Source of the DNA: Actinoplanes sp. DH11
GTDB lineage: Bacteria; Actinomycetota; Actinomycetes; Mycobacteriales; Micromonosporaceae
Direction of reading: 5' to 3'
Assembly (NCBI RefSeq): GCF_020873875.1
Contig: NZ_JAHWGU010000005.1
Coordinates: 124,001 to 188,000 of the forward strand
DNA: 64,000 nucleotides
The translations under genes and the position numbers were made by a program. The notes beneath the pieces are model-generated. The model searched no databases, was not told the DNA's origin, and saw only the letters and a list, made by a program, of their open reading frames with translations. This document shows positions 8,082 to 15,953 of the stretch, piece after piece; within the stretch, counting starts at the first letter, position 1; each line of letters opens with the position of its first letter.

Positions 8082-9004
8082 CCGGACTGCTCACCTTCGG
8101 CGAGTCGATGGGCATCTTCGTCGCCGACGGCATCGGTCCGCTGGAGCACGCCCGGGGCTTCACCCTCGGCGTCGCCGGTGCGGAGAGCAACGTGGCGATC
8201 GGCGTGGCGCGGCTGGGCGGGCACGCCACCTGGCTGGGCCGTCTCGGCCCGGACGCGACGGGCGCGCTCATCGCGTCCCGGCTGCGCTCCGCGGGGGTCC
8301 GCGTCCTGGCCGTCGCCGACGACGCGCACACCGGCCTGATGATCAGGTACCGCCGGTCCGGCCAGTTCATCCACGCCGACTACCACCGGGCCGGCAGCGC
8401 CGGCTCCCGGCTCACCCCGGCCGACGTGCCCGAGGCGGAGATCCGGGCGGCCGCCGTCCTGCACGTCACCGGCATCACCCCGGCCCTCGGCGACACCTGC
8501 CGCGCGGCGGTCTTCGCGGCCGTGGAGGCTGCCCGGTCGGCGGGCGTGACGGTGTCGGTGGACGTCAACTACCGCAGCAAGCTCTGGTCCCGGTTCGACG
8601 CGGCACCGGTGCTGCGCGACCTGGTGAGCCGGGCCGACGTGGTGTTCGCCGGTCCGGACGAGGCGGCCATCTTCGTGGACTCCGCGGACCCGGTCGACGG
8701 ACTGGCCGGGCTGGGGCCCACCGAGGTGATCGTCAAGGACGGCGCGCGGGGCTGCGTGGCGTCGATCGACGGTTCCCGGCACTCGGTGCCGGCGCTGCCG
8801 GTGACGGCGATCGACCCGGTGGGCGCCGGTGACGCGTTCGTGGCCGGGTACTTGGCGGACCGGCTGGCCGGTGCGCCCGTGCCGGACCGGTTGCGCACCG
8901 CGATCGCGGCCGGCGCGTTCGCGGTGACCGTTCCCGGTGACTGTGAGGGCGCGCCGAGCCGGGCCGACCTGGCCGCTCTCTCCGGGGGCGACATCAACCG
9001 CTGA
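8078..9004 (+). CDS. kdgK: PfkB-family sugar kinase, probable 2-keto-3-deoxygluconate kinase
   Basis: The 308-residue protein has the ribokinase/PfkB layout: GESMGIF at the start, a GAESNVAIGVARLG segment (signature 1 region), and DPVGAGDAFVAGY near residue 250 (signature 2 with the catalytic Asp in GAGD). Placement directly behind the KDPG aldolase with a 4-bp overlap makes 2-keto-3-deoxygluconate the most likely substrate. Together the pair converts KDG to pyruvate and glyceraldehyde 3-phosphate. Specificity is inferred from context, not from residues. Confidence 0.85.
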   Translation: MTGLLTFGESMGIFVADGIGPLEHARGFTLGVAGAESNVAIGVARLGGHATWLGRLGPDATGALIASRLRSAGVRVLAVADDAHTGLMIRYRRSGQFIHADYHRAGSAGSRLTPADVPEAEIRAAAVLHVTGITPALGDTCRAAVFAAVEAARSAGVTVSVDVNYRSKLWSRFDAAPVLRDLVSRADVVFAGPDEAAIFVDSADPVDGLAGLGPTEVIVKDGARGCVASIDGSRHSVPALPVTAIDPVGAGDAFVAGYLADRLAGAPVPDRLRTAIAAGAFAVTVPGDCEGAPSRADLAALSGGDINR

Positions 9005-9081
9005 CCAGGCGATTGTTTCGCCGGCGGGCGGCGGGGTAGGACATCCGCAGCGGCACATTCATCGATCTCGAGGAGGCCGTG

Positions 9082-9501
9082 ATGCAACCTACGCCGTTCA
9101 CCCCGTGGTCGTGGCGCGATCCGCAGACCGTGGCCGGGAGCACCGCCGACCCGGCTGGCGTCGAGGCCGTCGACGAGACCGGGCGGGTCGGCGTGGACCT
9201 GGTCGGGTTCAAGGTCGAGGCCACCGATGGGCACATCGGCTCGATCGACCAGGCCAGCTACGACGTCGGCAGCGCCTACCTGGTGGTCGACACCGGACCG
9301 TGGATCTTCGGGCGGAAGGTGATTCTTCCGGCCGGCACGGTGCAGAACGTCGACCACACGGACCGGAAGGTCTACGTGGACCGTACGAAGGAGCAGATCA
9401 AGCATTCTCCGGAGTACGACAAGGACACGTTCGAGACGCCGGAGTACCGCGAGCAGGTCGGTGACTACTACACCGGCAACTACCGCGACAACCCGCGCTG
9501 A
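9082..9501 (+). CDS. PRC-barrel domain protein
   Basis: The ATG at 9082 is preceded by GGAGG (9072-9076); a GTG one codon upstream is less well placed. The 139-residue product has a PRC-barrel (about residues 30-100): VDLVGFKVEATDGHIGSID, then YLVVDTGPWIFGRKVILP. The acidic, tyrosine-rich C-terminal tail (YREQVGDYYTGNYRDNPR) is typical of actinobacterial stress-associated PRC-barrel proteins. The role is unknown. A strong hairpin follows the gene. Confidence 0.85.
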   Translation: MQPTPFTPWSWRDPQTVAGSTADPAGVEAVDETGRVGVDLVGFKVEATDGHIGSIDQASYDVGSAYLVVDTGPWIFGRKVILPAGTVQNVDHTDRKVYVDRTKEQIKHSPEYDKDTFETPEYREQVGDYYTGNYRDNPR

Positions 9502-9513
9502 CCGCCCGGAGCC

Positions 9514-9548
9514 GCCGCCCCGCCCGTAACCCCCACGGGCGGGGCGGC
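9514..9548. terminator. bidirectional hairpin terminator
   Basis: Perfect 14-bp GC-rich arms (9514-9527 and 9535-9548) enclose a 7-base loop. The hairpin lies exactly between the convergent PRC-barrel and MerR genes, whose stops are at 9501 and 9550, so it probably serves both. Confidence 0.8.
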
Positions 9549-9549
9549 G

Positions 9550-10275
9550 TCATGTCTGCTCCAGGTACGCCGCCAGCCGGCCGGAACCGATCAGCATGGC
9601 CCGCGCCCGATCGGTGAGCCGCTGCTGCCAGCCGGCCAGCGAACCGGCGAGTGGTTCCGGACCGCCGGCCGAGCGGACCTGCCGGACCACTGCCGCGATG
9701 TGGCCGAGCAGATAGCCGCCGCGCCGCAGCAGGTGCGCCAGGTCGGCGTCGCGGACGTCCTCGGCCGAATAGACCCGCCGGCCGCCGTCGCGGGCCGGTG
9801 TCAGGATCCCGGCCCGTTCCCATTTGCGCAGGGTGGCCGCGGTGACACCGAGGCGGTGGGCGAGCACGCCGACGGTGACCGGGCCGCCACCGCTCAGGGG
9901 CGCCGCCGGTGGCTGCCCGGCCAGGACGGTCACCGCCGCCGACACCGCCCGCAACGTCTCCCGGTCGCGCCGGAGCTGCACGTGGGCCTCGTCGATCGCG
10001 GCGAACGCCTCCTCCTGGTCGTCGCCGAGGACCGCCCGCATGATCACGCCCGCGGTGCGATGCCCGTACCCCCGGATGAGAGCGACATAGGCGCTCAGCG
10101 CGGCGGCGTGCTGGTCCGTGTAGATCCGGTAGCCGGCGGCGGTCCGCGCCGCCGGTGGCAGGCAACCCTGACGTTCGTAGTTGCGCACCGCCTGCGCGGA
10201 GAGCCCGTGCGCCCGGGCCAGATCCGCGGGCCGGTGGACGCGCTCTTGAGACTTCAGCCCGACTCCTTCGTGCAT
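9550..10275 (-). CDS. MerR-family regulator, TioE-like with two MerR helix-turn-helices
   Basis: The protein has an unusual double arrangement. An N-terminal MerR DNA-binding domain (RPADLARAHGLSAQAVRNYERQG, then RTAAGYRIY) covers about residues 15-85. A second MerR winged helix (TVGVLAHRLGVTAATLRKWERAGIL, then RRVYSAEDV) starts near residue 130. This is the layout of the TioE group of actinomycete regulators. No metal-binding cysteines are seen. It is divergent from the esterase-like gene with a 47-bp gap and probably controls that gene and itself. The start is uncertain: ATG 10275 or TTG 10287. Confidence 0.85.
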   Translation of the reverse strand: MHEGVGLKSQERVHRPADLARAHGLSAQAVRNYERQGCLPPAARTAAGYRIYTDQHAAALSAYVALIRGYGHRTAGVIMRAVLGDDQEEAFAAIDEAHVQLRRDRETLRAVSAAVTVLAGQPPAAPLSGGGPVTVGVLAHRLGVTAATLRKWERAGILTPARDGGRRVYSAEDVRDADLAHLLRRGGYLLGHIAAVVRQVRSAGGPEPLAGSLAGWQQRLTDRARAMLIGSGRLAAYLEQT

Positions 10276-10322
10276 CTCCTGGCGCAACCCTCAACAGCAA
10301 GTTCAACGATACGGTGAAGGTC

Positions 10323-11993
10323 ATGGCTTTCGAACCCGACCTGCGCGAACCCGGCCTACTCGAACCTGGCCTACTCGAACCTGGCCTGCTCGGCCTTTTG
10401 CCGGCACACCGGCCGCGGCTGCTGGCCCTGGGGGAGCCGACCCACCTGGAGCCCGCGTTCCCGCGCCTGCGCAACCAGATCCTGCGGACCCTCGCCGGGC
10501 ACGGCTTCCGATCCGTCGCGATCGAGTCGGACCGGGTCGCCGCCCTGGCCGTCGACGACTACGTGCGGTGGCGCACCGACAGCCTGGACCTGCCGTCCGG
10601 TCTCAGTCACGGCCTCGGCCACCTCGCCGGCAATCGGGAACTCGTCGAGTGGATGCGCGCCTGGAACGCGGACCGGCCGGCGGCGGACCGGCTGTCGTTC
10701 CACGGCTTCGACGCGCCGCTGGAGATGATGCACGCCACCAGCCCCGGGCCCCATCTGCGGCACCTCCGCGACTACCTGGGTGTTCCGGCGGCGACGGACG
10801 GCCTGGACGGCCTGGACGGCTTGCTCGGGGATGAGGCGCGGTGGAGCGAATCGGCGGCCGTCATGGACGCGGCGCGATCCCCCGGCGGGTCACCCGAGGC
10901 TGCCGCGCTGCGCGCTCTTGCCGACGATCTCCTGACCCGGCTGTACGGGGACGCGCCGCGCCTGATCCGGCAGACCTCCGTCGCGGACTGGCACCGGGCC
11001 CGGATCCACGGCACGGCGGCGCTGGGCCTGCTCCGCTACCACGCGGTCGCCGCCGTCGCCGGGCCGCAGGACCAGCGGGTCCGCCGGCTGCTCGGCACGC
11101 GCGACGCGCTGATGGCCCAGAACCTGCTGGACATCCTGGAGGCCGAGCACGACCGCGGCCCGGTGCTGGTCTTCGCGCACAACCGGCACCTGCAACGGCA
11201 TCCGAGCACCTGGGTGCTGGCCGGGATGGACCTGGAATGGCCGAGCGCCGGGTCGATCGTCGCGTCCCTGATCGGCGAACGCTACGTCTTCGTCGCCGGG
11301 AGTCTCGGCGCGAGCCCCGCGCTCGGCCTGGACGCGCCCGGCCCGGCGTCGATGGAGGGCCGGCTGGGCGCCGGGACCGGACTGTTCCAACCCGGTCAGG
11401 TGACGGGGGAGGAGCGGGTGACGGACGAACTCCGGTACTTCCCGCTGGACGCCGGGACGGTGACGGCGTGCGAGGCGATCCTGCACGTCGGCACCGGTGA
11501 CGACCCGGCCGGCGAGATGGCGGCCCGGATTCTGGCGCTGCCGGGCGTGGCGGCGACCCGGATCGAACCAGACTCCGGGATGCCCGAGTACACCTGGGGC
11601 GACCGGTTCTTCTTCGCCGGTGAGGACCGGATGCGGCCGTTCGCCACGATCGTCGGGCACGACGTCCCGGGCTTCGACACGGAGTCGCGGCTGGATCGGC
11701 CGTACGCCTGGCGGCTCAACCTCGAACTCGGCCGCGACGAGTTCCGGCGGATGTTCGGTTTCGGTCCGGAGGAACTGGCCGAGCGGCGGTCCGGCATCGA
11801 CTTCACCGAGGCCGACCGGTTCGTGCCGCACCCGGCCTACGGCGTGCAGGGCTGGGGGAGCGTGGTGAACCCGGGGCCGGCCACGGCGGCGGAGATCGCG
11901 CGGCTCCTGGAGTACGCACGGTCCCGGTCCGCCGCACGCGCCCCGTCCACCGCACGCTCCCGGCACGCCGCGGGGCGGCCGGAACCCGCGTAA
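10323..11993 (+). CDS. erythromycin esterase-like domain fused to DUF6194
   Basis: Residues about 1-370 match the erythromycin esterase/succinoglycan-synthesis-like fold: LALGEPTHLEPAF, VAIESDR, LVFAHNRHLQRH, with candidate catalytic His and Glu. Residues about 410-540 match DUF6194: ATIVGHDVPGFDTESRLD, WRLNLELGRDEFRRMFG, GVQGWGSVVNPGP. Both halves also occur as separate proteins, so this is a fusion. The N terminus has a tandem LLEPG repeat and the C terminus an Ala/Arg-rich tail. It may hydrolyse a macrolide-like or other ester, but the substrate is unknown. It is divergent from the TioE-like regulator. Confidence 0.75.
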   Translation: MAFEPDLREPGLLEPGLLEPGLLGLLPAHRPRLLALGEPTHLEPAFPRLRNQILRTLAGHGFRSVAIESDRVAALAVDDYVRWRTDSLDLPSGLSHGLGHLAGNRELVEWMRAWNADRPAADRLSFHGFDAPLEMMHATSPGPHLRHLRDYLGVPAATDGLDGLDGLLGDEARWSESAAVMDAARSPGGSPEAAALRALADDLLTRLYGDAPRLIRQTSVADWHRARIHGTAALGLLRYHAVAAVAGPQDQRVRRLLGTRDALMAQNLLDILEAEHDRGPVLVFAHNRHLQRHPSTWVLAGMDLEWPSAGSIVASLIGERYVFVAGSLGASPALGLDAPGPASMEGRLGAGTGLFQPGQVTGEERVTDELRYFPLDAGTVTACEAILHVGTGDDPAGEMAARILALPGVAATRIEPDSGMPEYTWGDRFFFAGEDRMRPFATIVGHDVPGFDTESRLDRPYAWRLNLELGRDEFRRMFGFGPEELAERRSGIDFTEADRFVPHPAYGVQGWGSVVNPGPATAAEIARLLEYARSRSAARAPSTARSRHAAGRPEPA

Positions 11994-12090
11994 GCTGGCG
12001 GCGCGCTCTTCCGAGTCGTGACCGGATCGTTCCGCCCGCGGGCCGGATGGTGCCTTCTGAGGCCGCCGCCGGCCGCGTTGGATCGTACGT

Positions 12091-12675
12091 ATGACGACAG
12101 CACTCATCGTGATCGACGTACAGGAATCGTTCCGGGCCCGGCCGCTCTGGCAGACCACCGACAACCCCGCGGTGGTGACGAATGTGGGCCGGCTCGTGGA
12201 CGCCGCCCGGGCCGCCGGTGACCCGGTGATCTGGGTGCTGCACGAGGAGCCCGGCACCGGGAACGTCTTCGACCCGGAGAGCGGGTTCGTGCGTGTGATG
12301 GACGAGCTGAAGCCGGCGGCGGATGAGCCGGTGCTGGTGAAACGGGTGCACAACGCGTTCACCGGCACCGACCTCCAGTACCGTCTGACGGCCGCCGGGA
12401 TCCGCTCGGTGACGGTCTGCGGGCTGCGCACCGAGCAGTGCGTGGAGACCACCGCCCGGGTCGCGTCCGACCTCGGGTACGACGTCACGTTCGCCCTCGA
12501 CGCGACCGCCACCAACCCGATCCCGCACCCGGACGCCCCGGCCGAGCAGAGTGTGGAGGAGTTGCTGGCCGACCCGCGTACGCTGTCGGCGGCGGACGTC
12601 TCGGCCCGGACCGTCTATGCGCTGGCCGGTCGCTTCGCCACCGTCCGGACCGTCGCGGAGATCATCGGGGAGTGA
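12091..12675 (+). CDS. isochorismatase-family cysteine hydrolase
   Basis: The 194-residue product starts MTTALIVIDVQ and carries the family triad: Asp9 in VIDVQ, Lys84 in VLVKRVHNAF, and Cys117 in GLRTEQCVETT preceded by the usual cis-peptide region. Such enzymes hydrolyse amides or vinyl ethers (nicotinamidase, isochorismatase, N-carbamoyl hydrolases); the precise substrate is not evident. The GlxA-type regulator follows after 7 bp, so the two form an operon in which the regulator may respond to the enzyme's substrate or product. Confidence 0.9.
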   Translation: MTTALIVIDVQESFRARPLWQTTDNPAVVTNVGRLVDAARAAGDPVIWVLHEEPGTGNVFDPESGFVRVMDELKPAADEPVLVKRVHNAFTGTDLQYRLTAAGIRSVTVCGLRTEQCVETTARVASDLGYDVTFALDATATNPIPHPDAPAEQSVEELLADPRTLSAADVSARTVYALAGRFATVRTVAEIIGE

Positions 12676-12682
12676 CCGGATC

Positions 12683-13606
12683 GTGAGCACGCGGGATTCG
12701 AGCCGGGTCGTCTTCGTCCTGACGCCGCAGGTGCACCTGCTCGACCTCGCCGGCCCGGCGCAGGTCTTCTCGACCGCGCCGGGTTACACGCTCGACTACG
12801 TCGCCGAGTCGCCGGCCGTGCCCACCTGGCAGGGCGTCGTGCTGCAGGCCGACACCCGGTGGCCGGAGCTGACCACCGGCGACCTGGTGCTGGTGCCGGG
12901 CTGGCGCACCGGGCACGGGTACTTCGCGCAGCCCACCCTGGACCGGATCACCGCACACCACGCCGCCGGTGGCACGGTCGCCAGCGTCTGCTCCGGAGCG
13001 GACGCGCTCGGCCGGGCCGGGCTCCTCGCCGGTCGCCGCTGCACCACCCACCACGACCTGCAGGAGCGCCTGGCCCGCGGCTACCCCTCGGCGACCGTGC
13101 TGCGCGACGTGCTCTACGTCTCCGACGACCGGGTGGTCACGTCCGCGGGCATCGCCAGCGGCATCGACCTGGCACTGCACCTGGTGGCGCTGCGGCACGG
13201 GCCGGCGGTCGCGGCGCGGGTGGCCCGGGAGATGGTCGTCTACGCCAGGCGCAACGGCGACGAGCAGCAGGAGAGCATGATGCTGAGGCACCGCGCGCAC
13301 CTCAGCGACGTGGTCCACCGCGTGCAGGACCGGATCGACGCCGACTTCACCGCCCCGCTGCCGCTGGCCGAGCTGGCCGCCGCGGCCGGGGTGAGTGAAC
13401 GAACCCTGACCCGGCTCTTCACGGCGGCGACCGGGCGGACACCCCTGCGCTACCAGCAGCAGCTCCGGCTGGAACGCGCCGGCTACCTGATCGGCCACGG
13501 CTCCACGGTGGAGGCCGCCGCCCGGGCCGTGGGGTTCGGCGACGCCCGGATGCTGCGGCGGCTGCGGGCCCGCGAGGACCAGCCGGACGCGGCACCAGCC
13601 GCCTGA
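12683..13606 (+). CDS. GlxA-type regulator: DJ-1/PfpI domain plus AraC helix-turn-helix
   Basis: The GTG start lies 9 bp downstream of GGGGAG inside the end of the upstream gene. The N-terminal domain (about 8-185) is DJ-1/PfpI-like, with SVCSGADALGRAG at the nucleophile-elbow position (Cys retained). The C-terminal AraC domain (about 215-300) has LAELAAAAGVSERTLTRLF and a second helix in AARAVGFGDARMLRR. GlxA-type proteins are transcriptional regulators that use the amidotransferase-like fold to sense ligands. The tail ends in a run of Asp/Ala/Pro. Confidence 0.9.
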   Translation: MSTRDSSRVVFVLTPQVHLLDLAGPAQVFSTAPGYTLDYVAESPAVPTWQGVVLQADTRWPELTTGDLVLVPGWRTGHGYFAQPTLDRITAHHAAGGTVASVCSGADALGRAGLLAGRRCTTHHDLQERLARGYPSATVLRDVLYVSDDRVVTSAGIASGIDLALHLVALRHGPAVAARVAREMVVYARRNGDEQQESMMLRHRAHLSDVVHRVQDRIDADFTAPLPLAELAAAAGVSERTLTRLFTAATGRTPLRYQQQLRLERAGYLIGHGSTVEAAARAVGFGDARMLRRLRAREDQPDAAPAA

Positions 13607-13663
13607 CGCCCCCGCGCGGCTTGAGCCCCGACGTGCGGCTGGAGCTTGGCTGGGCGGCTTCGG

Positions 13664-13729
13664 GCTGGCCGTGCGGCCTCGGGCTGGCCGTGCGGCTTTG
13701 AGCTGGCCGTGCGGCTTTAGGCTGGCGGC
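13664..13729. repeat. 18- to 19-bp tandem repeat before HAD gene
   Basis: About three and a half copies of GGGCTGGCCGTGCGGCTT-like units fill the gap between the GlxA-type gene and the HAD hydrolase and end one base before its ATG. The copies have replaced any recognisable ribosome binding site. Confidence 0.6.
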
Positions 13730-14404
13730 ATGGTGCGCGGCGTTCTCTTCGATCTTGACGGCACGCTCGGGGACCATGAGGCGTCGGTCACGGCCGCCCT
13801 CACCGCCTGGCTGCCGTCACTCGGCGTCACCTGCTCGGCGGCAACGGTTGAGCTCTGGGAGGAGATCGCCGAGCGGCACCTGGTCGCCTGGGGGCGACGG
13901 GAGGTCACCTTCAGCGAGCAGCGCCGGCGGCGGCTCCGCGATTTCCTGCCGGCGGTGGGGGTGGCGTACGAGTGGACCGCGCTGGACGAGGTCTTCGCCG
14001 GTTATCTGACCCATTACGAGGCGGGCTATCAGGCGTACGACGACGCGGCCGCCGCGGTGGCCGCGGTTGCCTCGGCCGGCCCGGCGGTCGCGGTGCTGAC
14101 CAACGGCAGCGCCGTCCAGCAGCGCGGGAAGCTGACTCGGATGGGTTTTCACGACATCGCAACGGTTTTCACTCCCGACGATCTCGGTGTCGCCAAGCCC
14201 GACCCGGACGCGTTCCGTCTCGCCTGCGAGCGATGGGGCCTGGAACCCGGGTCGGTGCTCAGCGTGGGCGACAACCACGCCTTCGACGTGCTCGCGGCGC
14301 GGGCGGCCGGGCTGCGCGCGGTGCACCTCGACCGGGCCGGCACCGGCCCGGCCGAGGAGCGGCAGCGGATCGCCACGCTGCGTGAACTGGGCGCCTACTT
14401 GTAG
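13730..14404 (+). CDS. HAD-superfamily hydrolase
   Basis: The 224-residue protein has all HAD motifs: LFDLDGTLGD (nucleophile Asp), VLTNGS (motif II Thr), Lys in AKPDPDAF (motif III), and VGDNHAFDV (motif IV). The alpha-helical cap between motifs I and II is of the C1 type seen in phosphoglycolate phosphatase and haloacid dehalogenase-like enzymes. It is probably a small-molecule phosphatase in the cytoplasm. Its last 10 bases overlap the convergent pectate lyase gene. Confidence 0.9.
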   Translation: MVRGVLFDLDGTLGDHEASVTAALTAWLPSLGVTCSAATVELWEEIAERHLVAWGRREVTFSEQRRRRLRDFLPAVGVAYEWTALDEVFAGYLTHYEAGYQAYDDAAAAVAAVASAGPAVAVLTNGSAVQQRGKLTRMGFHDIATVFTPDDLGVAKPDPDAFRLACERWGLEPGSVLSVGDNHAFDVLAARAAGLRAVHLDRAGTGPAEERQRIATLRELGAYL

Positions 14405-15183
14405 GTGACGTTCGCGGTCGTGTACTTGCAGTGGGTGCCGTCCGGGCCGCTGCCGGTCTTCGTGGGCTCCTTGCCGGTCTTGTTGCCGGTGAACCTGTCG
14501 CAGATCGAGATCTTCTTCTTGCTGTCCCCGGTGATCGTGATGCCGGAGAGCGTCGCGGTGTCACCGAAGTTGCTGTTGATCCCGACCAGACTCTTGCCGG
14601 GCGCGGCGACCGTCACGTTCTTCACGACCACCGACCGCTTGTACTGCGTGGAGCAGTTGCCGCAGGAGCGGTACAGCTTGCCGAAGTCGCTCACCTGGAA
14701 ACCGCTGATCGTCAGCGTGCCACCACCGTTGTGCTGGAACACCTTGTCGTCGGCCGACCGCGCGCCACCGCCCGACACCGCGTACTTGGCGCTGGAACCG
14801 CCCTTGAACGTGGCCGCGTCCTCACCGACGTTCTCCCACCACACGTTCTGCAGCGTGCAGGAACCCTTGCAGTGCACGCCGTCGGCGGCCGGCGAGCCGA
14901 TGACGACGTTCTTCAGGACCGCGCCGTCGGCCAGCACGAAAAGCGGGTCCTGCCCCTCTTCCTGCGAGTCACCGCCCAGGGCGCCGCTGCCGAGGTATCG
15001 CTTCAACCCGCCGTCCAGCGTGCCCGACACCGTCTTGCTGCTGGTCAGCTTGACCGTGCCGGTGGCACTCGGCCACGACGCCGCCGAGGCACCCTGGGTG
15101 TGGACGACCGCGCCGAGCCCCAGACCGAGAGCCGCCACCGCCACCACGCCGGCCCGCCACCGCTTCCGCAGATTGTTGAACAC
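14395..15183 (-). CDS. secreted pectate lyase, family PL3
   Basis: The mature part (after about residue 35) matches PL3 pectate lyases. It has LKNVVIGSPAADGVHCKGSCTLQNV segments, VWWENVGEDAATFKG, and paired cysteines in HCKGSC and YRSCGNCST, ending in DGTHCKY. PL3 enzymes cleave de-esterified pectate by beta-elimination outside the cell and need calcium. The N terminus is a signal peptide (RKRWRAGVVAVAALGLGLGAV to ASA). I prefer the GTG at 15183 because AGGAAAGG precedes it by 7 bases; an ATG at 15210 is in frame. Confidence 0.9.
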   Translation of the reverse strand: MFNNLRKRWRAGVVAVAALGLGLGAVVHTQGASAASWPSATGTVKLTSSKTVSGTLDGGLKRYLGSGALGGDSQEEGQDPLFVLADGAVLKNVVIGSPAADGVHCKGSCTLQNVWWENVGEDAATFKGGSSAKYAVSGGGARSADDKVFQHNGGGTLTISGFQVSDFGKLYRSCGNCSTQYKRSVVVKNVTVAAPGKSLVGINSNFGDTATLSGITITGDSKKKISICDRFTGNKTGKEPTKTGSGPDGTHCKYTTANVTYK

Positions 15184-15330
15184 CGTCAAGCCTTTCCTAC
15201 CGTCGATCATGCTGTCGAAGGCTCAGTGGTCGTTCCGCGCGAAAAGGTTGCTCAGTTTCCGGCGGCGTCCGCGGGGGTCGGTCCGGCCGGCCGCCGCCGG
15301 AGGGATCCCGGTCGCCGGGGACTGTTGTGG

Positions 15331-15510
15331 TCGTGCGCGCGGGGGCGGTTGTGGTCGTGCCTGCGGGGGCGGGTTGGAGTCGTGGGCGCGGGGGCGGTCG
15401 TGCGCGGGGGCGGTCGTATGCGCGGGGGCGGTCGTGCGCGCGAGGGGCGGTCGTGCGCGCGAGGGGCGGTCGTGCGCGCGGCGGCCGTGGTCGTGCGGGC
15501 GGGGGCGTCC
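15331..15510. repeat. G-rich tandem repeat region
   Basis: Degenerate copies of GCGGGGGCGGTCGTGCGC (17-20 bp, roughly nine copies) fill this stretch of the 770-bp gap between the pectate lyase start and the MobA-like gene. Strand asymmetry is extreme (G runs on the plus strand), so G-quadruplex formation is possible. The rest of the gap (15184-15330, 15511-15687) shows no gene. Confidence 0.65.
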
Positions 15511-15687
15511 CTATGGTCTTGTCATCGGCAAGTGGGCGCTTTCCAACCGATTTGTGCTGGTAGTCAGGTTCTGGTGTGGAGCGTGGCGCGGGATGTCGAC
15601 GCGGCGGCGGAGTGTTGCTTGCCTTCGGCCCTGTTGCGGTCCTTGAGGCAGTAGCCGCGATCGACTGCGTTGGGTCCGCGCGGCGTT

Positions 15688-15762
15688 GTTGATCTGCTAG
15701 CGATGCGAAATCGCGGTTCTGACCCCTTGATCACAGCGATTTCGTAGCGCTAGCAGATCAAC
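15688..15762 (-). repeat. 75-bp palindromic element, copy 1
   Basis: The element has 11-bp outer arms (GTTGATCTGCT / AGCAGATCAAC), 16-bp inner arms around CGAAATCGC, and a 21-base loop. Read on the minus strand, its core and loop are nearly identical to copies at 26356-26430 and 35207-35281. No ORF or target duplication is visible. See findings for the covariation of the outer arms. Confidence 0.9.
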
Positions 15763-15846
15763 TTCTCGTCAGGAGAGCACTTCCGGCGAGACCGGGCCGG
15801 GACGGGGCGCGGGTTGATGCGCGGGCGGTAGCGGCTGGACGACGAT

Positions 15847-15937
15847 CACGGCACGGCACGGCACGGCACGGCACGGCACGGCACGGCACGGCACGGCACG
15901 GCACGGCACGGCACGGCACGGCACGGCACGGCACGGC
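15847..15937. repeat. CACGG pentanucleotide microsatellite, about 18 copies
   Basis: An uninterrupted run of the 5-bp unit extends 91 bp and ends 16 bp before the stop-codon side of the MobA-like gene. Perfect identity of all units implies very recent slippage. It is prone to length variation between strains. Confidence 0.95.
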
Positions 15938-15953
15938 GGGCGGTTGCGGTTGT

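Noticed and set aside
15688..15762. IS or MITE ends around a transposase
   Set aside because: No transposase or target-site duplication is visible at any of the three copies. They are listed as palindromic elements only.
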